Positions 14,407-21,197 of a DNA stretch of 25,182 nucleotides are shown one piece after another (the stretch's first letter is position 1; every line of letters begins with the position of its first letter). Below the pieces are notes generated by a model. That model saw only the letters and a list, made by a program, of their open reading frames with translations, did no database searches and was not told where the DNA came from. The position numbers were made by a program, and so were the translations under genes. The stretch comes from RGIG1959 sp045604545 (GTDB taxonomy: Bacteria; Bacillota; Clostridia; Oscillospirales; Acutalibacteraceae): the NCBI GenBank assembly GCA_045604545.1, contig JAZUOG010000012.1, forward strand, positions 1 through 25,182. The letters are read 5' to 3'.

Positions 14407-15930
14407 TTACATAAAGTTGATGATCTGCTCATCGTCCGCTTCCAGTATCCGCTTCATCGCGCGCTTCTCCTTGATGCGGTTTTCCACGATCGCCTTGAAG
14501 CCGAGAAGCTGGATGGTGATGAGCGGCGCCATGGCAACCAGTGCCACCACGCCAAAGCCGTCGCGCAGTACCGCGCTTTCTCCCTGCAGACTGACGCACA
14601 CGCCGACCGCAAACGGCAGAATAAAGCCCGAGTTCATCGGGCCGCTCGCGACACCGCCCGAGTCAAACGCGATGGCGGTGTACACCGGCGGAACAAAAAG
14701 CGACAGCAACAGCGAGAGGAAATAGCCGGGAATGATGTAATAGATCAGCGAAAAATCGAAGATGATGCGCACCACCGACAACGCGATGGCAACACCGACA
14801 CCCACGCACAGACCGATCATCATGGACGTCTTTTTGACATAGCCGCCCGTCACTTCCTCGACCTGCGTGTTCAGAACGTGAACCGCAGGCTCGGCAAGCA
14901 CAACGAGCACACCCATCACCAGCGAGATCGCCACGATCCATGCGGGATGCATCACCGACATCTGTGTGCCCATCTCATAGCCCATCGGCATATAGCCCAC
15001 ATTGACGCCCGTCAGAAACAGGACCAGCCCGATATAGGTCAGCAACACACCCATGCCGATGCGAAGCATCTGCCGTCGGGGGAGCTTCAAAAAGACGATC
15101 TGACACAGCAGGAAGAAAAAGACGATCAGTCCGAGCGCGATCGCCACTTCGACCGCGACGTGGGCGGCATTTTCAAGATAGGCATCGAGAATGCTGTCTC
15201 CCACCGCGCCGTAGGTCACGGTGTAATCCATGTCGCCGCTCGCAAAAATGCCCAGCATCAGCACCGCCAGAATGGGGCCGATCGAGCAGAGCGCGACAAG
15301 ACCGAAGCTGTTTTCATGGCTGTGACGGTCGCCGAGAACATGAGCAACACCGACACCCAGCGCCATGATAAACGGCACGGTGATGGGGCCGGTGGTCACG
15401 CCGCCCGAATCAAACGCCATAGGAAGCAGATCCTCGTTGCCGCTTTCCATGAGCATCAGCGCCAACGCAAAGAGCAACATATAAAACAACATCAGCAGTG
15501 CCGACAACGGCTTTCTGAACACGATGCGTAAAACAGCAAACACCAAAAACACGCCGACACCGAACCCGACAACATACACAAGCAGCTTGCCGTTCATGAC
15601 GGAACTGACCTGATTGGCCAGCACCTGCAGATCGGGCTCGGCGATCGTGATGAGCATACCGAGCACAAAGCACGCCGCCAATAACAACCACAGCTTCTTC
15701 TGTTTCGACAGTCCCGCACCGACGTGCGTACCCATCGGCGTCATGGCGATGTCCGCACCGAGATTGAAAAATCCGATGCCGAGCACCAGCATCACCGCGC
15801 CGATCGTGAAGCTGATCATCTCGCGGCTGTCAAAGGAAAAACCGGGAAGCAACGCCACCAGATAAACGATCATGGTGATCGGCAACGCCGACACCAGCGC
15901 CTCCCGTATTTTTGCCCATAATTCCTTCAA
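14407..15930 (-). CDS. DUF1538 family integral membrane protein, internally duplicated
   Basis: A 507-residue polytopic membrane protein (about 12-14 helices). The two halves are homologous: PMGTHVG (65-71) pairs with PMGYEMG (315-321), IAEPDLQVLANQV (96-108) with LAEPAVHVLNTQV (345-357), and FDSGGVTTGPITVPF (173-187) with FDSGGVASGPMNSGF (422-436). Broken-helix FDSGG motifs repeated twice are what one expects of a carrier or channel with two pseudo-symmetric halves. The family is uncharacterised. The start is TTG at 15930 after AGGTGA; no in-frame ATG lies nearby upstream. First gene of an operon with two P-II-like genes, 13 nt before the next start, which points to allosteric control of transport. 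Transported species unknown. Confidence 0.85.
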   Translation of the reverse strand: MKELWAKIREALVSALPITMIVYLVALLPGFSFDSREMISFTIGAVMLVLGIGFFNLGADIAMTPMGTHVGAGLSKQKKLWLLLAACFVLGMLITIAEPDLQVLANQVSSVMNGKLLVYVVGFGVGVFLVFAVLRIVFRKPLSALLMLFYMLLFALALMLMESGNEDLLPMAFDSGGVTTGPITVPFIMALGVGVAHVLGDRHSHENSFGLVALCSIGPILAVLMLGIFASGDMDYTVTYGAVGDSILDAYLENAAHVAVEVAIALGLIVFFFLLCQIVFLKLPRRQMLRIGMGVLLTYIGLVLFLTGVNVGYMPMGYEMGTQMSVMHPAWIVAISLVMGVLVVLAEPAVHVLNTQVEEVTGGYVKKTSMMIGLCVGVGVAIALSVVRIIFDFSLIYYIIPGYFLSLLLSLFVPPVYTAIAFDSGGVASGPMNSGFILPFAVGVCVSLQGESAVLRDGFGVVALVAMAPLITIQLLGFKAIVENRIKEKRAMKRILEADDEQIINFM

Positions 15931-15977
15931 TATTGTTCACCTGCCACCGTTCTGTTGAAAAAATAATATAATACATA

Positions 15978-16006
15978 ATTATATAATATCGCCACATGGA
16001 TTACAA
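15978..16006 (-). promoter_or_regulatory. Promoter of the DUF1538 / P-II operon
   Basis: On the minus strand TTGTAA (16006-16001), exactly 17 nt, TATAAT (15983-15978). It is divergent from the TPR gene promoter and flanks a long inverted repeat. Confidence 0.75.
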
Positions 16007-16018
16007 CCGTCCCGCGTG

Positions 16019-16096
16019 AGAATTTACCGATTATTTGCCAAATGCGCCCGCTCTTGAAGCGAGCAGGCAAGACCGATGGGGCGAGCGGTAAATTCT
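16019..16096. promoter_or_regulatory. Nested inverted repeat between divergent promoters
   Basis: The outer arms AGAATTTACCG (16019-16029) and CGGTAAATTCT (16086-16096) are perfect 11-mers. Inside are TTGCC/GGCAA (16035-16039/16066-16070) and CGCTC-TTGAA-GCGAG (16049-16063). The element fills the space between the two -35 boxes (16001-16006 and 16099-16104), so it is probably not transcribed from either promoter and is a candidate shared operator. Confidence 0.6.
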
Positions 16097-16098
16097 TC

Positions 16099-16127
16099 TT
16101 GTGCGGAAACGGGATTTGGTATACAAT
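16099..16127 (+). promoter_or_regulatory. Promoter of the TPR / DUF4037 operon
   Basis: TTGTGC (16099-16104), 17 nt, TACAAT (16122-16127), which lies 25 nt before the ATG at 16152. An overlapping TGGTATACA could act as an extended -10. Confidence 0.65.
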
Positions 16128-16151
16128 AAAAGAAAAACGGAGGTGAGGCGA

Positions 16152-16895
16152 ATGCTCCCGAGAGAACGGATACTGGATAAACTCGACGTCCTGCTTGCAC
16201 GCAACGACTATGACAGCGCCAAACGCCTGTTGCAGTATTGGTTGTCGGAAGCGACCGCCACCCGTGACGATCACGGCGCGTTGCTGATGGAAAACGAGTT
16301 GATGGGGCTTTGCCGCAAGCTGGGCGAAAAAGAGGCGGCGCTTGACCATGCCAACCGCGCGCTTGATCGCATCGATCGCATGAACATCGGCGACAACATC
16401 GGTGCCGCCACCACCTACCTCAACAGCGCCACCGTTTACAAAGCCTTCGGCAAAGCGGACGAAGCGATCCCGCTGTTTGAGAAGGCACAGACGATTTACG
16501 AAAACGCCCTCTCCCCCGATGACGAACGCCTCGGCGGTCTGTACAACAACATGGCTCTCGCGCTTGTCGATCTTCAAAAATTCCGCCAAGCGGACGAGCT
16601 GTACCGCAAGGCACTCGGGGTGATGCAGACAGACGGCAGAGAGCCCGAACGAGCCATCACGTTGTTGAATATGGCGACTGCCGCCGAAACCGAACACGGA
16701 CTGTTCGACGCAGGCGCGGTCATCGGCGAGCTTTGCGAAAAGGCAAAGGCGTGCATGGAAACAGGCAGCGACCGCACCGACGGACACTATGCGTTTGTGT
16801 GCGAAAAATGCGCGTCGGTTTTCGGCTATTACGGTTTTGAGGAGTACGCACGCGAGCTTGCCGCGCGTGCAAGGAGGATCTATGAAGGGGCTTGA
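16152..16895 (+). CDS. Tetratricopeptide repeat protein
   Basis: A 247-residue soluble all-helical protein with about three to four TPR units: residues about 44-77 (LLMENELMGLCRKLGEKEAA), 87-120 (TTYLNSATVYKAFGKADEAI) and 128-160 (GGLYNNMALALVDLQKFRQA), followed by degenerate helices. Such proteins serve as protein-protein scaffolds, and no catalytic motif is visible. The ATG at 16152 follows GGAGGTGAGG; upstream in-frame codons lie within the promoter. Its last 14 nt overlap the start of the DUF4037 gene, so the two products are coupled and likely partners. Confidence 0.82.
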   Translation: MLPRERILDKLDVLLARNDYDSAKRLLQYWLSEATATRDDHGALLMENELMGLCRKLGEKEAALDHANRALDRIDRMNIGDNIGAATTYLNSATVYKAFGKADEAIPLFEKAQTIYENALSPDDERLGGLYNNMALALVDLQKFRQADELYRKALGVMQTDGREPERAITLLNMATAAETEHGLFDAGAVIGELCEKAKACMETGSDRTDGHYAFVCEKCASVFGYYGFEEYARELAARARRIYEGA

Positions 16896-17823
16896 ACTGG
16901 CACGGCAGTATTATGACGCATACGGCAAGGAGATGCTTTGCACGCAGTTTCCCGATGTGATGCCGTTTCTGGCGGTCGGACTTGCGGGGAGCGGCTCGGA
17001 ATGCTTCGGCTATGACGACGACACGTCGCGCGATCACGATTTTGAGCCGGGATTTTGCCTGTTTCTGCCCGATGAGGACACCGTTGACCGTCAGACGGCG
17101 TTTTTGCTCGAGCGGGCTTACGCGAAGCTCCCGAAAGACTTCATGGGATTTGTCCGCAGTCCCTTGAGCCCCGTAGGCGGCAACCGCCACGGTGTCCTGC
17201 GCATGGCGGATTTTTTCGAAGCCAAAACGGGCACTCCCGACGGCGAGCTGACAACCGCCGCGTGGTTTGTTGTTCCCGAGCAAGGATTACTGGAAGCGAC
17301 AAGCGGCGCGGTGTTTGACGATCCGTTCGGACGGTTTTCGGCGATCCGAAGGAAACTGGCACACTTTCCCGAAGATGTGCGACGCAAAAAGCTCGCGGGG
17401 CATCTGCTGTTGATGGGACAGGCGGGACAGTATAACTACCCTCGCTGTGTGGCAAGAGGCGACACCGCCGCCGCCCAGCTGGCCGTGTTTGAATTTGTCA
17501 GAAGCGCGCTTCACGTCATCTACCTGCTCAACAACGCTTACACGCCCTACTACAAATGGCGTTTCCGCGGACTGCGGGATTTGTCCCGCTTAAGCGGGCT
17601 TTCACAGACGCTGGAACAGCTCATCTCCGTCGGCAATACCGCGACGGACGCGACACAAAAGAGAGAGGCGATCGGACGGATTTGCGCCGCCGTCGCCGAT
17701 GAGTTGCGACAGCAGGAATCGTCGACTGTTCAAAGCGCGGACATGGAGGCGCATGCCTACGCCGTCAACAACACCGTCGTCGACCCCGCCGTGCGCAACC
17801 GCCACATTCTGTGCGGCGTATGA
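16882..17823 (+). CDS. DUF4037 nucleotidyltransferase-like protein
   Basis: A 313-residue soluble protein. LAGSGSECFGYDDDTSRDHDFEP (34-56) is the characteristic motif: GSGSE followed by acidic residues and a DHD pair, as in nucleotidyltransferases of the pol-beta superfamily (GS...DxD). The C-terminal half (FEFVRSALHVIYLLNNAYTPYYKWRFRGLRDL) is helical and may bind the substrate, as in aminoglycoside nucleotidyltransferases. AAGGAGG is 5 nt before the ATG at 16882, inside the TPR gene. The biochemical target is unknown. A toxin-antitoxin-like MNT role is possible, but no separate HEPN partner is present. Confidence 0.8.
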   Translation: MKGLELARQYYDAYGKEMLCTQFPDVMPFLAVGLAGSGSECFGYDDDTSRDHDFEPGFCLFLPDEDTVDRQTAFLLERAYAKLPKDFMGFVRSPLSPVGGNRHGVLRMADFFEAKTGTPDGELTTAAWFVVPEQGLLEATSGAVFDDPFGRFSAIRRKLAHFPEDVRRKKLAGHLLLMGQAGQYNYPRCVARGDTAAAQLAVFEFVRSALHVIYLLNNAYTPYYKWRFRGLRDLSRLSGLSQTLEQLISVGNTATDATQKREAIGRICAAVADELRQQESSTVQSADMEAHAYAVNNTVVDPAVRNRHILCGV

Positions 17824-17830
17824 TCAACGC

Positions 17831-17861
17831 AAAAAACAGCGGAGTAAAATTCACTCCGCTG
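17831..17861 (-). terminator. Terminator of the acyltransferase gene
   Basis: The stem CAGCGGAGT / ACTCCGCTG with a 7-nt loop is followed on the minus strand by T6. It lies 6 nt beyond the end of the minus-strand gene. On the plus strand it lacks a T run, so the DUF4037 operon has no obvious strong terminator. Confidence 0.85.
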
Positions 17862-17866
17862 GGTCG

Positions 17867-18880
17867 TCACGCTAAAAACCATGTTATCCATTTATATCTG
17901 TCTTTATGCGACAATCGTTCGATGCAAAACGCCACAAGCAACGTCACCGGCATCGTGATAAAAAAGCGCATCGGTTGCAAATCGATTGAAAAAGCGCCAT
18001 AAATAAGGTCCGTGCCAAACACGATCAGTTCTTTAATCAATATATGCAAAAAGTACACAAGCACGCCGACTGTTCTCAATGTTTTGTAAATCGGTCGATC
18101 CTCAAGCGTAAGCGATGACACAAACGCAAACAAAAATATTACCGTCGGCAAAAGGAATATATACATGTTATAATCCACCGAAATATCATTCTTTTTCAAC
18201 AAAAATGCTTCCATGATCAGACATCCGACCGATGCACCAAACGCAACAAGTGCCGCGTTTTGTTTTATTTTGATTTTGTCTTGAGAAAACATATATCCTA
18301 TCAAAATAAAGATGTAGCCCATAAACAATCCATTACGGGATTCCTTAACAAAAAATTTGTAGATGTTATAGATCTGTTGCATCACACCGTCACTAACAAT
18401 CGGCTTGATTATTCCAAAGTACGCATCGCCCAGCATTCCAAACACATATAAAACACACGCAATGACAATCAACCACTTTAGATCAACCCGATAGTATAGC
18501 AACAAACTCAAAAACACTAGTGCTACAATGGTTGCGCCGAGATACCACAAATGACCTTGCCAACCGATAAACAGCACCACACTCCACATGCCGATCAATC
18601 GGAAAATCTTAAAGCAATATGTTTTCACCTTCTCCGTGTCCACAAGCCCGCTGTCCATTTTTCGAAAAAGAAAAAACCCGGAGCACACAAAATAAAACGG
18701 AACAGCCAGTCGACACACCCCGGCCTGTAGTCCGAAATTTATATAATATTCAACCGTTGACACTTCTCCGCCCATTGCAGCGGTAAACGGCGAAATATGA
18801 ATCACGAACACCATTATTGCACAAATGAACTTCATCAAGTCAATGCCGTTATAGTTTTTTGAGTGGATTGTTGTTTCCAT
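17867..18880 (-). CDS. Acyltransferase-3 family membrane protein
   Basis: A 337-residue polytopic protein (about 10 helices) that probably transfers acyl groups, often O-acetyl, to cell-surface sugars. The N-terminal signature GIDLMKFICAIMVFVIHISPF (first helix, with the catalytic-type His) and VPFYFVCSGFFLFRK fit the family. The ATG at 18880 has GGAGGTG 6 nt upstream. Base and codon use differ from the GC-rich genes to its left (many AAA, AAT, ATA, TTT codons), suggesting later acquisition. It stands alone, with its own promoter and terminator. The acceptor cannot be told from sequence. Confidence 0.83.
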   Translation of the reverse strand: METTIHSKNYNGIDLMKFICAIMVFVIHISPFTAAMGGEVSTVEYYINFGLQAGVCRLAVPFYFVCSGFFLFRKMDSGLVDTEKVKTYCFKIFRLIGMWSVVLFIGWQGHLWYLGATIVALVFLSLLLYYRVDLKWLIVIACVLYVFGMLGDAYFGIIKPIVSDGVMQQIYNIYKFFVKESRNGLFMGYIFILIGYMFSQDKIKIKQNAALVAFGASVGCLIMEAFLLKKNDISVDYNMYIFLLPTVIFLFAFVSSLTLEDRPIYKTLRTVGVLVYFLHILIKELIVFGTDLIYGAFSIDLQPMRFFITMPVTLLVAFCIERLSHKDRYKWITWFLA

Positions 18881-18909
18881 CAGTTTCACCTCCGACTATC
18901 TTTACCATT

Positions 18910-18938
18910 AGTATATCATACGTCATCTAAAACCGCAA
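18910..18938 (-). promoter_or_regulatory. Promoter of the acyltransferase gene
   Basis: On the minus strand TTGCGG (18938-18933), 17 nt, TATACT (18915-18910) with an extended TGA before the -10. It lies 30 nt before the start codon. Confidence 0.65.
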
Positions 18939-19039
18939 TCCCCTGACAAATATCGCTTGTTCCAACCAAGAATCCATACCTTCCGATTAAGGACATCTTG
19001 ACAAAAGCCACGCCGTCAAACGATTCCCGCACAACAAAA

Positions 19040-19060
19040 GCGAGGTGAAGGTCACCTCGC
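19040..19060 (-). repeat. GCGAGGTGA terminator-like hairpin, copy A
   Basis: GCGAGGTGA-AGG-TCACCTCGC. Read on the minus strand it is followed by TTTTGTTG, the shape of a terminator, but no minus-strand gene ends here. It is an orphan copy of the hairpins at 20786-20815 and 23665-23687. The rest of the 385-nt gap between the acyltransferase and permease genes holds only the two promoters listed. Confidence 0.75.
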
Positions 19061-19155
19061 CTTTACCGTTAAACCACGTATAGATCGATGGTGCCGATTG
19101 GGGCGTCGTTTCTGTTTTGATACATACATTCTGTGTAAATTCTTTGAAACATCTC

Positions 19156-19184
19156 TTGACTTTCTCGCCGCATCTACTTATAAT
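19156..19184 (+). promoter_or_regulatory. Promoter of the APC permease gene
   Basis: TTGACT (19156-19161), exactly 17 nt, TATAAT (19179-19184). The leader to the ATG at 19266 is about 75 nt and has only weak hairpins (for example GCGT...ACGC). I see no known riboswitch. Confidence 0.78.
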
Positions 19185-19265
19185 CAAGCCAAAGCGTTCT
19201 TGCGATCCGATTGCTGTCACCCCCAAGCAGACGCTCGTATTTGTATCAACAGAGGAGTTGTTGTG

Positions 19266-20747
19266 ATGGAAAACAAACCAGCTACCCTGCAAAAACAACT
19301 TAACCCGCTCAATGTCTGGGCGATTGCCTTGGGATGCATCATCGGTTGGGGCTCCTTTATCAACCCCGGCAAAAAATTCCTGCCGACCTCCGGCGTGGCG
19401 GGAACCGCCATCGCGATGGTTCTGGGAGCGTTGGTCATGATCATCATCGCTTTCAGCTACTCCTATATGGTGCCCAAGTACCCGCGAGCGGGAGGCGAAT
19501 TTACCTTCACCAAAGCCTGCTTCGGTAAAAAAGCGGCTTATGTTTGCGGTTGGTTTTTGGTCGCCGCTTATCTGACCAACGTCCCCATGAATTCCACCGC
19601 CATCGGACTGATCGTGGACGGTTTGGACGGCAGTGCCGACATTCTGAAATTCGGGTTTTCGTACTCCATCGCCGGATTTGAAGTCTATTTCGGCGAAATG
19701 CTGTTTGCGATGTCCATTCTGGTTCTGTTCGCTGTTATCAACATGATGGGCATCAAAAAAGCAGGCTATGTCCAGACAATACTGGCAAGTCTTTTGGTCG
19801 TATCGGTTTTCACCCTGACGATCGTGGCGTTGCTGTCTTCCAAAACCAGCATGGAACACATGGCACCCATTTGGGGCTTTGACAAGAACGCCGCCATCAC
19901 CGCCGCCACCAACGGCACATATACCAACATCAACGAATTTGCCAAGGGCGGAACGGCAGGTATCGCCTCTTCCGTTCTGGCGACCTTTGCCATTGCCCCG
20001 TGGGCATTTGTCGGTTTCGATACCATTCCTCAAGCGGCGGAAGAGTTCAAATTCTCATACAAAAAAGTCAGCTTCATCATGATCATCGCCATTCTTTTCG
20101 GTTGCTTTGTGTATGTCGCAAACAATACGATCGTCGCCGCGGCCTTGTCCAATTGGCCCGAATTGATCGTGTATGCGGACTCCACCCCGTGGTTATTGCT
20201 GACAGCCGCCGAACACCTGCTGGGGTTGCCCGGAACGATCCTGATCGGCGTTGCGGTTTCCTGTGCCGTTTTGTCCGGTATCATGGGCTTTTATATGGCC
20301 TCCTCGCGTTTGATGTACTCTATGAGCCGCGACGGTTATCTGCCGGAAATGTTCGGAAAACTGGATAAAACATATAACGTTCCTCGCAACGCCATGCTCT
20401 TCTGCCTGATCATTTCTCTGTTTGGACCGATTTTGGGACGCGAAGCACTCGGTTGGTTTGTGGATATGTCCGCCATCGGCGCCAGCATCGGCTTCTTCTT
20501 CACGTGTGCTTCCGCGTTGGTCACGATCCGCCGCTCCCGCGAGCACAAACCGTTTGTGTCCGTTACCGCCGCTCTCGGTGCGTTCTTCTCGGTGATGTTC
20601 ATGATTCTTCAGCTGATACCGATCCCCGGTCTCTCCGGCGTGCATTTCGGAACGGAATCCTATGTGATGCTGCTGGTGTGGATCGTTCTCGGTGTCGTGT
20701 TTTATTTGTTCAACGGCTCTCGTTTTGATAACACCCACAACACATAA
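19266..20747 (+). CDS. APC superfamily amino acid permease
   Basis: A 493-residue inner-membrane transporter with about 12-13 helices. The first helix region NVWAIALGCIIGWGSFINPGKKFLP (15-39) has the broken-helix glycine pattern of the APC fold, and FSYSYMVPKYPRAGGEFTFTKACFG, APWAFVGFDTIPQAAEEFK and MASSRLMYSMSRDGYLP are typical of amino acid/polyamine permeases. It probably imports or exchanges an amino acid with cation coupling; the substrate is not deducible. The ATG at 19266 follows AGAGGAG by 8 nt; the in-frame extension upstream overlaps the promoter and is not translated. It is followed by a hairpin overlapping the stop codon and by a perfect palindromic terminator. Confidence 0.88.
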   Translation: MENKPATLQKQLNPLNVWAIALGCIIGWGSFINPGKKFLPTSGVAGTAIAMVLGALVMIIIAFSYSYMVPKYPRAGGEFTFTKACFGKKAAYVCGWFLVAAYLTNVPMNSTAIGLIVDGLDGSADILKFGFSYSIAGFEVYFGEMLFAMSILVLFAVINMMGIKKAGYVQTILASLLVVSVFTLTIVALLSSKTSMEHMAPIWGFDKNAAITAATNGTYTNINEFAKGGTAGIASSVLATFAIAPWAFVGFDTIPQAAEEFKFSYKKVSFIMIIAILFGCFVYVANNTIVAAALSNWPELIVYADSTPWLLLTAAEHLLGLPGTILIGVAVSCAVLSGIMGFYMASSRLMYSMSRDGYLPEMFGKLDKTYNVPRNAMLFCLIISLFGPILGREALGWFVDMSAIGASIGFFFTCASALVTIRRSREHKPFVSVTAALGAFFSVMFMILQLIPIPGLSGVHFGTESYVMLLVWIVLGVVFYLFNGSRFDNTHNT

Positions 20748-20785
20748 GAAGCCTTATGTGGGTGTGCACAGTATAATAAAGACCA

Positions 20786-20815
20786 CAAAAGCGAGGTGAA
20801 TTCACCTCGCTTTTG
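20786..20815 (+). terminator. Perfectly palindromic terminator after the permease, copy B of the GCGAGGTGA family
   Basis: All 30 bases read the same on both strands (arm CAAAAGCGAGGTGAA). It has an A4/T4 tract on either side and lies 38 nt beyond the permease stop. Another imperfect hairpin, with CACATAAG/CTTATGTG arms, overlaps the stop codon at 20747. The region from 20816 to 21073 has short ORFs with no ribosome site and a GGCGGCCGCCCCTAC repeat fragment, and I see no gene in it. Confidence 0.85.
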
Positions 20816-21073
20816 CTATGTACTGCCTTCTCTTTAGTTCTTCATAACACAAATAGCGATATTCCTCTGTTTAAAAAGTACATTCACGCAGTATACATCT
20901 CCCATGTTTACCGATACTACCGGCGACACGGCGGCCGCCCCTACACGGTTTTCGCTGATTTTTGTCTAACTTCATTTGCGCAAAATCCCGCTGAAATCGG
21001 TTTTTCGATTGGAAAATCGAGGCGTAGCCTATATATTATGATGCCGGATATGTTGATAAGATTCTACAAAAAC

Positions 21074-21102
21074 TTGACTATAATAACGGAGTATGTTATA
21101 AT
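21074..21102 (+). promoter_or_regulatory. Strong promoter of the potassium uptake operon
   Basis: TTGACT (21074-21079), 17 nt, TATAAT (21097-21102). Transcription should start near 21109, placing the long hairpin at 21114-21165 at the extreme 5' end of the mRNA. Confidence 0.8.
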
Positions 21103-21113
21103 AAACAAAAAAT

Positions 21114-21165
21114 AAAACCAAAAGGAACCAGTTGTCTGCAGAGGAAGTTGGTTCCTTTTGGTTTT
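21114..21165 (+). promoter_or_regulatory. 17-bp leader hairpin before trkH, possible attenuator
   Basis: Perfect arms AAAACCAAAAGGAACCA (21114-21130) and its complement (21149-21165) enclose an 18-nt loop. The T-rich 3' arm ends in TTTT. It starts only about 5 nt after the predicted transcription start, 33 nt before the trkH ATG. It does not show the multi-helix form of the c-di-AMP (ydaO) riboswitch. Confidence 0.7.
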
Positions 21166-21197
21166 ATAACAGTAAATGTAGGGTGTATGATGAATTT

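Noticed and set aside
14341..15531. 396-codon open frame opposite DUF1538
   Set aside because: The translation is almost only His, Arg, Gln and Asp, the antisense of a membrane protein, with no supporting signals.
15700..15712. Another TGTCGAA (0A-box core), within the DUF1538 gene
   Set aside because: It is inside coding sequence and away from any promoter. A 7-mer is expected a few times by chance in 25 kb.
20813..21115. 100-codon frame upstream of trkH
   Set aside because: It starts within a terminator palindrome, has no ribosome site and overlaps the trkH promoter and repeat fragments.
21109..21197. Possible c-di-AMP (ydaO/kimA) riboswitch before the K+ transporter
   Set aside because: The leader is under 90 nt with one simple stem-loop. 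The conserved multi-helix pseudo-symmetric ydaO core is absent.
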